DNA of 64,000 nucleotides from a bacterium. Its GTDB lineage: Bacteria > Auribacterota > Auribacteria > Auribacterales > Auribacteraceae. The DNA is taken from assembly GCA_024233545.1 (NCBI GenBank), contig JACKPL010000008.1, positions 62,001 through 126,000 of the forward strand, given 5' to 3'. Below the pieces are notes generated by a model. That model saw only the letters and a list, made by a program, of their open reading frames with translations. It had not been told where the DNA came from and did not search any database. Positions 16,563 through 26,317 of the stretch are shown here, piece by piece (position 1 is the stretch's first letter; every line of letters starts with the position of its first letter). A program made the position numbers and the translations under genes.

Positions 16563-17831
16563 ATGACTAAACGTTCAGGGTCTCGTACTGTGTTGCACAG
16601 GTGCTCATTTTGCGGAAAAGCTCAGAATGAGGTAAAGAAATTAATCGCTGGGCCGGGTGTTTTTATCTGTAATGAATGCGTAGATTTATGCAAAGCAATC
16701 ATTGATAAAGAACTCCACGAACCTGTTGCAAAGACCCGTCATGAATTCAAAATTCTCAAGCCGGCAGAAATCAAAGAAAAGCTTGATGCCTATGTTATTG
16801 GGCAGGAAACAGCAAAAAAAATTATTTCTGTGGCTGTGCATAATCATTACAAGAGAATAACCGACAATGCGAATACTTCTGATGTAGAGATAGAAAAAAG
16901 CAATATTTTGCTTGTCGGCCCTACAGGATCGGGAAAAACTTTACTTGCAAGAACACTGGCTAAAATTTTAGATGTTCCATTTTGTATTGCCGATGCAACG
17001 ACTCTTACAGAAGCTGGTTATGTCGGGGAAGATGTTGAAAATATCTTGCTTCGGTTGCTTCAAGTCGCAAACTTTGATATTAAACGCGCTGAATTAGGAA
17101 TCATTTACATTGACGAAATTGATAAAATTGCGCGGAGCACAGAAAACGTTTCCATAACGCGCGATGTTTCGGGTGAAGGCGTACAGCAAGCATTACTTAA
17201 AATACTTGAAGGTACTATTGCCAATGTTCCTCCGCAAGGTGGGCGTAAGCATCCGCATCAGGAATATATTCAATTAAATACGGAAAAAATTCTTTTCATT
17301 TGCGGCGGTGCATTTAACGAATTGGATAGGATTATTCATAAACGCATAGGCCATAAAGTGATTGGTTTTAAATCCAAGCAAGAAAATATTCGTGATACCC
17401 GCCAATCGCAAACGAAAGATATTCTTCGATTAGTAGAGCAGGAAGATTTATTAAAGTTTGGTATGATTCCTGAGTTTATCGGAAGGTTGCCGGTCATAAC
17501 GACATTATCAGGGTTGACTAAAAAGGATATGATAAATATCTTGACAGAACCTAAAAATGCGCTCGTCAAACAATATAAAAAGCTGTTTAAAATCGAGGGT
17601 GTCGAACTGGAATTTACCGACGATGCAATTGAGGAATTGGCGGTAATGGCGATGTCAAAAAATACCGGAGCCCGCGCTTTGCGTTCTATGATGGAGCAAA
17701 TAATGCTCGATATCATGTATGAAATTCCATCCCGTAGCGACGTCAGTTGCGTACAGATTAACAGAGCAGTTGTTCAGGGTAAAAAAACTCCGATAATCAA
17801 AAAAATAAATTCAGAAAAAAGAATTGCATAA
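16563..17831 (+). CDS. clpX: ClpXP unfoldase subunit ClpX
   Basis: 422 residues with an N-terminal C4 zinc-binding domain (CSFCGK...CNECVDLC), the AAA+ Walker A GPTGSGKT (about 118-125), pore loop GYVG, Walker B IIYIDEID and the ClpP-docking IGF tripeptide in KVIGFKSK. It unfolds tagged substrates and threads them into ClpP. No strong ribosome site is seen; the eight-base gap to clpP suggests coupled translation. Confidence 0.97.
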   Translation: MTKRSGSRTVLHRCSFCGKAQNEVKKLIAGPGVFICNECVDLCKAIIDKELHEPVAKTRHEFKILKPAEIKEKLDAYVIGQETAKKIISVAVHNHYKRITDNANTSDVEIEKSNILLVGPTGSGKTLLARTLAKILDVPFCIADATTLTEAGYVGEDVENILLRLLQVANFDIKRAELGIIYIDEIDKIARSTENVSITRDVSGEGVQQALLKILEGTIANVPPQGGRKHPHQEYIQLNTEKILFICGGAFNELDRIIHKRIGHKVIGFKSKQENIRDTRQSQTKDILRLVEQEDLLKFGMIPEFIGRLPVITTLSGLTKKDMINILTEPKNALVKQYKKLFKIEGVELEFTDDAIEELAVMAMSKNTGARALRSMMEQIMLDIMYEIPSRSDVSCVQINRAVVQGKKTPIIKKINSEKRIA

Positions 17832-17920
17832 AACTATTGCAGGAAAAGCGCATCTAATATAGGATACTAGCTTGTGTTTGACCTAACGAATATGTCTGTT
17901 TAATCCAAGGAGAAGTAACA

Positions 17921-19063
17921 GTGAAAAAAGAATTTCTAATGGCTCCTGGTCCAACGCCCGTTCCTCCCGATGTATTATTGGAAATGGCAAAACCCATTTT
18001 CCATCATCGAACAAAACGGTTTAGAGATATAGTGGCAGAAGCCAATCAAAATCTGAAAAGAGTCTTGTTGACCAGTAACCCTGTTCTAACCCTTACATCT
18101 TCAGGAACAGGCGCAATGGAAGCGTCTGTAGTAAACATGCTTTCTCCCGGCGATAAAGTGATAACAATCAACGGCGGAAAATTTGGCGAGAGGTTTGGCC
18201 TTATTGCTAAAGCTTATGGTATTCAGGTACTTGAAATAATGGTTACTTGGGGTGAAGCAGTTGATTCATCGAAAGTGGAAGCTCTATTAAAAGCAAACTC
18301 CGACGTAAAGGCAGTTTTTGCGACTTTATGCGAAACCTCAACAGGAGTAAAACATGATATAAAAAGCCTTGCATCAGTTGTTGGAAAGACCAATGCAATT
18401 CTTGTTGTTGATGCAATAAGCGGATTAACCGCCGATGAATTAAAAACCGATGATTGGGGAGTTGATATTGCAATAGCAGGTTCGCAGAAAGCATTGATGT
18501 TGCCTCCGGGACTGGCTTTTTTGAGTATTTCGGAAAAAGCCAAAGCGTTAATGGAAAAATCAACATGCCCAAAATTTTATTTTAACCTTAAAAAAGCCCT
18601 TAAGTCATACGAGGCTGATGATACCCCGTGGACACCGGCATTGACTTTAATAATCGGGTTAAACAGCGTACTGAAAATGATACTTGATGAAGGGATGGAT
18701 AATGTTCTAAAACGCCATGCTCGCCATGCTGAAGCGATTCGTGCAGGTGTGCAGGCATTGGGACTGAAATTGTATGCGCCGTCTGCTCCGTCGAATACGG
18801 TAACGTCTGTTAAAATTCCCGATTCAGTTGATGGGCTCGCTTTTGTGAAAAAAATCCGCGATGAAAAAGGAGTTACTTTTGCCGGCGGGCAAGATGATGC
18901 GAAAGGGAAAATTTTTCGTGCGTCCTTACTGGGGTATGCTTGTGATTTTGATGTCGTTGTTGCAATGTCGGCTATTGAAATGGTTATGCATGAATTAGGG
19001 TATAAATTTGAAATAGGAACCGGAGTTAAAAAAGCGCAGCAATCTTTACTTGAGGTAAGGTAG
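17921..19063 (+). CDS. Class V aminotransferase, probably serine-pathway
   Basis: 380 residues of the class V PLP-dependent aminotransferase family (alanine-glyoxylate/serine-pyruvate type). MAPGPTPVPP opens the protein, SSGTGAMEA binds PLP phosphate, and the Schiff-base lysine is K190 in GSQKAL. The GTG start has AAGGAG ten bases upstream. It lies one base before serA, and no serC-type gene is seen in the window. In several lineages such an enzyme pairs with SerA for serine synthesis, acting on 3-phosphohydroxypyruvate in place of SerC. The substrate here is inferred from that pairing; a glyoxylate or photorespiratory-type role is the main alternative. Confidence 0.85.
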   Translation: MKKEFLMAPGPTPVPPDVLLEMAKPIFHHRTKRFRDIVAEANQNLKRVLLTSNPVLTLTSSGTGAMEASVVNMLSPGDKVITINGGKFGERFGLIAKAYGIQVLEIMVTWGEAVDSSKVEALLKANSDVKAVFATLCETSTGVKHDIKSLASVVGKTNAILVVDAISGLTADELKTDDWGVDIAIAGSQKALMLPPGLAFLSISEKAKALMEKSTCPKFYFNLKKALKSYEADDTPWTPALTLIIGLNSVLKMILDEGMDNVLKRHARHAEAIRAGVQALGLKLYAPSAPSNTVTSVKIPDSVDGLAFVKKIRDEKGVTFAGGQDDAKGKIFRASLLGYACDFDVVVAMSAIEMVMHELGYKFEIGTGVKKAQQSLLEVR

Positions 19064-19064
19064 A

Positions 19065-20648
19065 ATGAAGATATTGGTGAGCGATCCTTTATCGGAAACA
19101 GGAATGGCCTTTTTAAATTCTCAAAAGGGATTTGAAGTTGTTGTGAAAACGGGCTTGTCCGAAGAAGCTCTGTGTAAAGAGATACGCGGCTATGACGCTC
19201 TCCTTGTGCGAAGCGGAACAACCGTTACCGCAAAGGTCATAGAAGCGGCTGATTCATTGCGTTTAATTGGGCGGGCAGGAGTTGGTGTGGATAATGTCGA
19301 TGTCCAAGCCGCAACCAAACGCGGCATTATCGTTATGAATACTCCCGACGGCAACACTATATCGACTGCTGAACATTCTTTTGCGATGTTGCTTGCGCTA
19401 TCGAGAAATATTCCTCAAGCTGTTTCGTCAATGCGCAAAGGTGAGTGGGATAGAAAAAGTTTTAAGGGCGTTGAATTGCATGGAAAAATCCTCGGGGTTA
19501 TTGGCATGGGGCGTATTGGCACTGAAGTAGCTAAGCGTGCTCGTGCTTTTAATATGGTGGTTTATGCCTATGACCCGTTTCTTTCGGAGGAAATGGCAAA
19601 AAAATTTGGAGTCGAGTTAGCTGGTAAAGAAAAAATTTTTAAAGAAGCTGATTTTATCACTGTCCACACTCCGTTGACGGATGATACGCGCGATTTGATC
19701 AATAATAAATCGATAACTCTTATGAAAAAGGGTGTCAGGATCATAAATTGTGCGCGGGGAGGGATTGTGAATGAAAACGATTTGCTTGCCGCATTGGAAT
19801 CGGGAAAAATAGCGGGAGCCGCATTGGATGTTTTTGAAACAGAACCTCCGTCGAATCCAGCGCTGATTGCCCATCCGAAACTAATTGCGACACCCCATCT
19901 TGGCGCATCAACCACAGAAGCGCAGGAAAAAGTTGCAATTGACGTTGCAAAACAAGTTGTCGATGCATTGCACCACGGAATTATCAATAATGCGGTGAAT
20001 GCGCCTTCAGCGGACAGTGAATTGCTTAAAGTTTTAAAACCATATATTGTCTTATCGGAAAAACTAGGAAAATTCCTCTCTGCAATTGCTTCCGGGCGGA
20101 TGCAGAAAATCAATATTTTGTTTGGCGGCAAAGCGGCAAATCATGATGTATCGTTGCCATCTGCGGCTTTTGTTGAGGGGGTTTTGAAGAAAGCGTTTCC
20201 TGAGCAGGTCAACATTGTTAATGCAGTGCACCTTGCTACGGAACGCGGTATACGTGTAGAACAAGCGAAATCCGATACTGTGCGCGATTATGCAGATTAT
20301 ATTAGCGCAAGTGTTGAAACGAACGAAGGAACGTTTAGTGTCAGCGGAACATTTTTTAGTAACCGCAATGAACCCCGCATAATTGATGTCAATGGGTACT
20401 ATATAAATGCCCAGCCGTATGGAACATTGCTTTATGTGATCAATAAAGATTTACCGGGGATAATTGGAGAAATGGGAGTTTTATTAGGAAAACATGGCAT
20501 CAATATTGCCGATATGACAGTCGGCCGGCATCGGCCCGGCGATATTGCATTAACTCTAATAAATCTTGACCAGCCTGTGTCTGACAATGTTCTGACTGAA
20601 CTGAGGTCTCTCGAAAAAATTATTGAAGCAAAGCAAATTATATTGTAA
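19065..20648 (+). CDS. serA: D-3-phosphoglycerate dehydrogenase
   Basis: 527 residues, the long form with three parts: a substrate- and NAD-binding core (GRAGVGVDNVD; nucleotide loop GMGRIGTEVAKRA about 146-158; catalytic region PHLGAST near 280), an intervening domain, and a C-terminal ACT domain (YVINKDLPGIIGEMGVLLG) that in relatives binds serine for feedback control. It oxidises 3-phosphoglycerate as the first step of serine synthesis. The start lies one base after the aminotransferase stop, so the two are almost surely co-translated. Confidence 0.95.
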   Translation: MKILVSDPLSETGMAFLNSQKGFEVVVKTGLSEEALCKEIRGYDALLVRSGTTVTAKVIEAADSLRLIGRAGVGVDNVDVQAATKRGIIVMNTPDGNTISTAEHSFAMLLALSRNIPQAVSSMRKGEWDRKSFKGVELHGKILGVIGMGRIGTEVAKRARAFNMVVYAYDPFLSEEMAKKFGVELAGKEKIFKEADFITVHTPLTDDTRDLINNKSITLMKKGVRIINCARGGIVNENDLLAALESGKIAGAALDVFETEPPSNPALIAHPKLIATPHLGASTTEAQEKVAIDVAKQVVDALHHGIINNAVNAPSADSELLKVLKPYIVLSEKLGKFLSAIASGRMQKINILFGGKAANHDVSLPSAAFVEGVLKKAFPEQVNIVNAVHLATERGIRVEQAKSDTVRDYADYISASVETNEGTFSVSGTFFSNRNEPRIIDVNGYYINAQPYGTLLYVINKDLPGIIGEMGVLLGKHGINIADMTVGRHRPGDIALTLINLDQPVSDNVLTELRSLEKIIEAKQIIL

Positions 20649-20663
20649 CGCGGAGTGTGCGCA

Positions 20664-21944
20664 ATGCCAAATATTGTTATTGTCGGCGCCCTTTTCGGTG
20701 ATGAGGGCAAAGGCAAAATAGTAGATATTCTTACCGAAAACGCTGATTATGTCGCTCGATTTCAAGGAGGGCATAACGCAGGTCATACTGTTGAAATTGG
20801 TTCCGAACAATTTATTCTCCATCTCATTCCTTCAGGTATTCTACGGGAAAATGCCGTTGCAGTAATAGGCAATGGCGTAGTAATAGACCCAGCCGCTTTA
20901 CTCAAGGAAATAGAACTGTTAGAAAATCAAAAGATTAAAGTGGCAGGACGGTTGATTGTCAGTACTCATGCTCACGTCATTTTCCCTTACCACCAACTTT
21001 TGGACGAACTGCGGGAAGACAAAAAGGGTTCAAAAAAAATCGGTACCACAAAAAGAGGAATTGGACCGGCATACGCCGATAAAGTAGCACGTACCGGTAT
21101 CCGGATGATCGACCTGATGAATAAGAGTATTTTTCGTGAAAAACTGCAACATAATCTTGAAGAAAAAAATACTATTTTAAAAAGTGTGTATAATGTTTCT
21201 CCTTTATCGGTAGATAAACTTTTTAACGAATATTGCGAATATGCCGAACGCCTCAGTCAATATGTAAAAAATGTTCCGCTTATATTAAACGAAGCAATTT
21301 TAAAAGGGAAAAATGTTCTTTTTGAAGGTGCACAAGGAACAATGCTTGATGTGGATTTCGGCACATATCCTTATGTGACTTCTTCTAATCCGACAGCTGG
21401 CGGAGCATGCATCGGAACGGGGGTTGCGCCGTCATGTATCGATGAAGTTATCGGTGTTACAAAAGCATATTCCACTCGAGTCGGCGAAGGTCCGTTTCCC
21501 ACAGAATTTTTCGGTGATTTTGCAGAATGGTTTCGTCAGGAAGCCAAAGAATACGGAGCTACAACAGGAAGGCCGCGCCGGTGCGGCTGGTTTGATGCTG
21601 TCCTTATGCGCTATTCAGTTTTAATAAATCGGCTCGATTCGATTGCCATCACCAAACTTGATGTTTTAGATGGCCTGAAAACCATAAAGATATGCACAGC
21701 ATACAAATATAAAGGAACAACAATCGAAGCGTTTCCCGGCGATGCAGAAGTTATTACTCAGTGTGAACCGATATATGAAGAATTATCAGGATGGCAGACT
21801 CCCACTTCACATATTCGCTCGTATGAAGAATTGCCTAAAAAAGCAAAGGCATATATTCAAAGACTCCTAGACTTAACGGGTGTCCGTTTGAAAATCTTAT
21901 CTGTTGGCCCCAAAAGAGAAGAAACAATCATTTTAGATGCATAA
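20664..21944 (+). CDS. purA: Adenylosuccinate synthetase
   Basis: 427 residues; joins IMP and aspartate with GTP to give adenylosuccinate in AMP synthesis. Seen: the GTP-binding loop GDEGKGK, GGHNAGHT, TTKRGIGPAY, the FEGAQGTMLD segment, TSSNPTAGG, and the TKLDVLDGL guanine-binding segment. The N-terminal motif reads GALFGDEGKGK where most bacterial enzymes have GAQWGDEGKGK; the catalytic Asp is kept. CGGAG eight bases upstream favours ATG 20664 over GTG 20655. Confidence 0.96.
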   Translation: MPNIVIVGALFGDEGKGKIVDILTENADYVARFQGGHNAGHTVEIGSEQFILHLIPSGILRENAVAVIGNGVVIDPAALLKEIELLENQKIKVAGRLIVSTHAHVIFPYHQLLDELREDKKGSKKIGTTKRGIGPAYADKVARTGIRMIDLMNKSIFREKLQHNLEEKNTILKSVYNVSPLSVDKLFNEYCEYAERLSQYVKNVPLILNEAILKGKNVLFEGAQGTMLDVDFGTYPYVTSSNPTAGGACIGTGVAPSCIDEVIGVTKAYSTRVGEGPFPTEFFGDFAEWFRQEAKEYGATTGRPRRCGWFDAVLMRYSVLINRLDSIAITKLDVLDGLKTIKICTAYKYKGTTIEAFPGDAEVITQCEPIYEELSGWQTPTSHIRSYEELPKKAKAYIQRLLDLTGVRLKILSVGPKREETIILDA

Positions 21945-21952
21945 AGCGTTAC

Positions 21953-22687
21953 ATGAAAAAAGAAGGTTTTAAATCAAAAAAGCCAACCTGTAATATGCCT
22001 GTGCATATTGCTATAATTATGGATGGCAATGGGCGTTGGGCAAAACAGCGGGGATATTCTCGTATTAAAGGGCATCAAGCTGGAGCCGAATCAATACGTG
22101 AAGTGTTGAAAACATGCGGAGAACTTGGTATTCGCTATCTTACATTATTTGCTTTTTCTACCGAGAATTGGGCGCGCCCTAAATTAGAAGTAAATCAACT
22201 TATGAAACTTCTCGAACGGTATCTGAAACAGCAAAGTAATGTATTTTATGAAAACAACATACGTTTTAACGTTATTGGCGCTATAGAAGGTTTGCCGTAT
22301 TCAGTTCAGGAGATAATTGAGAAAACCATCGATGGCACAAAGTCACATACCGGATTAACACTTACTCTCGCATTAAATTATAGCGGCAGAAGCGAAATTG
22401 TTATGGCAGTTCGGGAATTGGCGAAGTCTGTACAATGCGGTGATTTACCCCCGTATTCAATTACAGAATCTGTTTTTTCTCAATTTTTGTATACTAAGGA
22501 TATGCCTGATCCTGATTTATTGATACGTACGAGTGGTGAAATGAGAATAAGCAATTTTTTGCTTTGGCAAATATCGTATTCAGAATTATCCATAACGCCG
22601 GTATTATGGCCGGATTTTCGAAAAGAGCATTTGCTTGAAGCGATAAAAGACTATCAAAAACGTGAACGACGGTACGGAAAGGTGTAA
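21953..22687 (+). CDS. uppS: Undecaprenyl diphosphate synthase
   Basis: 244 residues of the cis-prenyltransferase family, which extends farnesyl diphosphate to the C55 lipid carrier for peptidoglycan and polysaccharide. Seen: IIMDGNGRWAKQRG with the metal-binding Asp near residue 23, FAFSTENWARP, and the C-terminal RTSGEMRISNFLLWQ. No clear ribosome site precedes the ATG, eight bases after purA. It begins a lipid-carrier and isoprenoid block with cdsA, dxr, rseP and ispG. Confidence 0.95.
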   Translation: MKKEGFKSKKPTCNMPVHIAIIMDGNGRWAKQRGYSRIKGHQAGAESIREVLKTCGELGIRYLTLFAFSTENWARPKLEVNQLMKLLERYLKQQSNVFYENNIRFNVIGAIEGLPYSVQEIIEKTIDGTKSHTGLTLTLALNYSGRSEIVMAVRELAKSVQCGDLPPYSITESVFSQFLYTKDMPDPDLLIRTSGEMRISNFLLWQISYSELSITPVLWPDFRKEHLLEAIKDYQKRERRYGKV

Positions 22688-22693
22688 CACAAA

Positions 22694-23536
22694 GTGTTTG
22701 TACATAGACTTTTAAGTTCATTCATTATCATTATCGGGTTGATTTCTGTCATTGTTTTTAGTAAAGGGCCATTGGCAATTATGGCATTTTTATTTACGAG
22801 CATACTTGTTTTGGGCGGTCTTTATGATTTTATGCAGATAACGAACAGAAGAGGGAGCAAATTGCTTAAAGCATGGGGATTGATTACCGGTTTTATTTTA
22901 CATGCAGTTTTGTTTTATCGGTATTTCTATAATCAGACCGGCGAAGAAATAATAACACTTGGTACGGTCTTTATTCTAATAACTATATTTCTTATACAAC
23001 TTCTCTTTAAGCAAGACGTTCGATTTTCAATTCTTGGAATATGCACTACCGTAACCGGTATATTATATGTCGTGTGGTTGTTTTCGTATCTGGTGAGAAT
23101 TACGTATTTGGAAGAACCGAATGGCAGTTGGATTGTTGCAAATCTATTGCTGATTGCTAAGAGCGGGGATATTTTTGCCTATGTTATCGGTAAACGATTT
23201 GGAAAACACAAATTAACAGAACGAATCAGTCCGGGAAAAACTATAGAAGGGTCTGTTGCGGGTATTTTAGGGTCGATCATTGTGGCATATATTGTTACAC
23301 GCATTACACCTGTTCCTCAGAAAATGGTTGATGATGCAGTAATCCTTGGATTTATAATCGGTTTATTTGCACAGTTTGGAGACCTTGGAGAGTCTATGCT
23401 TAAAAGAAACGCTCAAGTCAAAGATTCAGGATCATATATTCCCGGAATGGGGGGTGTGCTCGATTTGCTTGACAGTGTTCTTTTCAATGCGCCTTTAATG
23501 TACTATTACATTCGGTATTTTGTCGGGGCACTATGA
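22694..23536 (+). CDS. cdsA: Phosphatidate cytidylyltransferase
   Basis: 280 residues with about eight predicted membrane helices. The C-terminal signature is seen as KRNAQVKDSGSYIPGMGGVLDLLDS, split here as SYIPGMGGVLDLLDS, and the catalytic GKRFGKHKL...SPGKTIEG segment precedes it. It makes CDP-diacylglycerol, the branch point of phospholipid synthesis. The start is GTG; the stop overlaps dxr by four bases (ATGA). Confidence 0.93.
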   Translation: MFVHRLLSSFIIIIGLISVIVFSKGPLAIMAFLFTSILVLGGLYDFMQITNRRGSKLLKAWGLITGFILHAVLFYRYFYNQTGEEIITLGTVFILITIFLIQLLFKQDVRFSILGICTTVTGILYVVWLFSYLVRITYLEEPNGSWIVANLLLIAKSGDIFAYVIGKRFGKHKLTERISPGKTIEGSVAGILGSIIVAYIVTRITPVPQKMVDDAVILGFIIGLFAQFGDLGESMLKRNAQVKDSGSYIPGMGGVLDLLDSVLFNAPLMYYYIRYFVGAL

Positions 23537-24678
23537 AAAGGATATCAATTATCGGTTCAACGGGTTCAATAGGAATCACTACATTAGGGGTAATTGATAA
23601 ATTTCCCGGTGAATTTTCAGTTGTTGGGCTATCCGCTCATTCGAATGCTGATTTATTGATTGCACAGGCACTAAAATATCATCCTAAGATTGTTGCTGTT
23701 GGGGATAAAAATAAATATGCCGCTGTTCGGTCTGCATTGCCTAAAAGTATAGATGTTACCGCTGGCCGCGATGGTATTGAAGCCGTTGCAACTTTTGAGG
23801 AAACAGACTTGCTTGTTTCCGCTATAGTAGGTTTTGCAGGGCTTTATCCCACGCTTGCCGCTGTAAAAAAAGGAATTAACATTGCTCTTGCAAACAAAGA
23901 AAGCCTTGTTGTTGCCGGCGAACTTATTATTCGTACTGCGCGTGAAAAAAATGTACAGATTTATCCGTTGGACAGCGAACATAATGCGATTTTTCAATGT
24001 TTAAACGGGCAGAAGAATACATGGGTTAAACGGCTTCATCTTACTGCTTCCGGTGGACCGTTTCTTCATTTTGAAAACGATACATTTGCGGCTGTGACTG
24101 TACAGCAAGCTCTTGCGCACCCTAACTGGAATATGGGAAAAAAAATATCTATTGATTCAGCTACGTTAATGAATAAAGGATTAGAAGTCATAGAGGCACA
24201 GTGGCTTTTCGGAATAGAGTTACGCAATATTGAAGTGATTATTCATCCGGAAAGTATTATTCATTCTATGGTTGAATTTGTTGATGGTTCCTATTTAGCG
24301 CAAATGAACATTCCTGATATGTCAATTCCTATTCAATATATTTTGACTTACCCTGAGCGAAGAAATGGGTTTACCCAACATGCTATCGATTTTACTCAAT
24401 TAGGAAAACTTCGTTTTTTAAGGCCTGATATGATAAAGTTTCCTTGTCTTAAGTTGGCATATTATGCCGCGGAACAAGGAAAGACAATGCCTGCTGTGCT
24501 TAATGCCGCCAATGAATGCGCTGTCGAACTTTTTCTTAATGGGAAGATATCATTTGTCGATATTCCGAAAATAATAGAGCACGTTATGAGCCGTCATACA
24601 GTACAGCCATCTCTTGATTACTCAATATTAGAGGATGTTGATTCTTGGGCAAGGCAGTGTGTAAAACAAAAGGTATAA
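23533..24678 (+). CDS. dxr: 1-deoxy-D-xylulose 5-phosphate reductoisomerase
   Basis: 381 residues; second step of the MEP isoprenoid pathway, NADPH-dependent. Seen: the nucleotide-binding GSTGSIG at the N-terminus, ALANKESLVVAGE, the metal/substrate segment PLDSEHNAIFQCL, and SIDSATLMNKGLEVIEA. It is translationally coupled to cdsA by an ATGA overlap. ispG, another MEP gene, is two genes downstream. Confidence 0.97.
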   Translation: MKRISIIGSTGSIGITTLGVIDKFPGEFSVVGLSAHSNADLLIAQALKYHPKIVAVGDKNKYAAVRSALPKSIDVTAGRDGIEAVATFEETDLLVSAIVGFAGLYPTLAAVKKGINIALANKESLVVAGELIIRTAREKNVQIYPLDSEHNAIFQCLNGQKNTWVKRLHLTASGGPFLHFENDTFAAVTVQQALAHPNWNMGKKISIDSATLMNKGLEVIEAQWLFGIELRNIEVIIHPESIIHSMVEFVDGSYLAQMNIPDMSIPIQYILTYPERRNGFTQHAIDFTQLGKLRFLRPDMIKFPCLKLAYYAAEQGKTMPAVLNAANECAVELFLNGKISFVDIPKIIEHVMSRHTVQPSLDYSILEDVDSWARQCVKQKV

Positions 24679-24711
24679 TTTGCAATAATACCGTATTTAT
24701 GGAGAAATTTA

Positions 24712-26304
24712 ATGGAACTTATACTTAATCTGATGAGATTTATTATTATTCTCGGCATCTTGATTTTTATTCATGAATTGGGTCATTTTGTTGTAGCAAA
24801 ACATGTGGGCATTTATGTGTTTCGGTTTTCCATTGGATTTGGAAAAAGGCTTATCGGATGGAAAACAAAGGAAACGGATTATTGTTTTTCGCTCATTCCG
24901 TTTGGGGGATATGTTAAGATGGCAGGACAGGAGGATGTTCCGACATCCGAACAGGATAGTGAATCTGACCCTGATTATGCGGTTCAAGTACCGGAAGACC
25001 AAAAATTTTATAATAAAACAGTACTGCAAAGGTTAGCAGTGGTACTTGCCGGCCCATTGATGAATTTTATTCTAGGGCTGGTGCTGTTTATCGTTGTTTT
25101 TTATGTCGGAATGCATGTTCCAGCGTATTTAAAGTCAACTGTTATTGGCGATGTGGTGGATAATTCTCCGGCTCAGGCAAGCGGCCTGCAAATCGGCGAT
25201 GAAATTCTTTCGATTAATGGAAAAGACATTTCCGAATGGCGCCAGATTACTCGTGTAACGTTGTTCAATATCAATGAACAACTTGATTTAAAAATTAAAA
25301 GAAACGGCGATATCATTCACGCACAAGTGACACCAGCATATTTTAACGAACGGACAAACCCGGGTATCGGTATTATGCCGTATATTCAAACTCAGGTTAA
25401 AGACGTTATTATCGGTTCGCCCGCAGAAAAAAAAGGCATGCTTCTTAATGATACTATAGTTGCTGTCAATGGTAAAAAAGTTTCTTTCCATACTGTTGTG
25501 AACGAAATTAGGTTTGCCTCTGAGCCAACGATGTCTATCGACATCATTCGTGACGGAACACACAAAAGAATTGAAAATATTTTGGCAGAAAAAATTGGTG
25601 TCATCAAAAATCTTGAGTTTTATCAAGGTGTTATTGTCGGTTTTGATCCGAAAGTTTTTCCCGATCTCCAGTTGAATGATAGGATTCTTTCTATTGATTC
25701 CAATTTTTTTAATTCTGATCAAGATATAACAGAATATCTTACTACACGCGTTAATCAAGAAGTTGTTATTGCGTTACAGCGCGATACAAAAAAGCTTTTC
25801 AAAAAAAGCACATTTGATTATATAATCTCTGCGAAGGTTCAGCAGGGCAATAAAATAGGAGTTCTTTTTGAACCCGCTCAAACAACCGTTCTGGAAAAAT
25901 ATCCTCTGCATACTGCGGTATGGAAAGGGACTCAACGGACGTTCAGTTCAGGGTTTGAGCTGTTTGCGGCTTTATATTATTTAGCGCTTGGGAAAATCAG
26001 CCCGCGTGAACTTGCGGGACCGGTCGGCATATATAAAATTACGACGGACTTTGCAAAAAGCGGATTTGTTATGTTGTTATCGCTTATTGCATTCCTGAGT
26101 GTTAACTTGAGCATTATCAATATGTTGCCGATTCCCGTACTTGATGGCGGGCACGTGTTGTTTCTTACCATTGAGGGTATACGGCGTAAACCGCTTAATG
26201 AACGAGTCGTGCTTATCTGTCAAAAAATAGGTTTTGCGCTTTTGATGTTGTTAATAGTGTATACTTTTTATAACGATATTGTGCACAGGCTAATTGGAAA
26301 ATGA
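24712..26304 (+). CDS. rseP: Site-2 intramembrane metalloprotease RseP
   Basis: 530 residues, somewhat longer than E. coli RseP (450). The zinc site HELGH is at residues 21-25 in the first membrane helix, and the conserved LDGGH lies in the C-terminal membrane block. Two tandem PDZ domains lie between (first with VVDNSPAQASGLQIGDEI, second with GSPAEKKGML), and a third degenerate one may follow before the last helices. It cleaves anti-sigma factors or signal-peptide remnants in the inner membrane in relatives. GGAG precedes the ATG. Its targets here are unknown. Confidence 0.95.
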   Translation: MELILNLMRFIIILGILIFIHELGHFVVAKHVGIYVFRFSIGFGKRLIGWKTKETDYCFSLIPFGGYVKMAGQEDVPTSEQDSESDPDYAVQVPEDQKFYNKTVLQRLAVVLAGPLMNFILGLVLFIVVFYVGMHVPAYLKSTVIGDVVDNSPAQASGLQIGDEILSINGKDISEWRQITRVTLFNINEQLDLKIKRNGDIIHAQVTPAYFNERTNPGIGIMPYIQTQVKDVIIGSPAEKKGMLLNDTIVAVNGKKVSFHTVVNEIRFASEPTMSIDIIRDGTHKRIENILAEKIGVIKNLEFYQGVIVGFDPKVFPDLQLNDRILSIDSNFFNSDQDITEYLTTRVNQEVVIALQRDTKKLFKKSTFDYIISAKVQQGNKIGVLFEPAQTTVLEKYPLHTAVWKGTQRTFSSGFELFAALYYLALGKISPRELAGPVGIYKITTDFAKSGFVMLLSLIAFLSVNLSIINMLPIPVLDGGHVLFLTIEGIRRKPLNERVVLICQKIGFALLMLLIVYTFYNDIVHRLIGK

Positions 26305-26317
26305 GGTGTATAATCCA

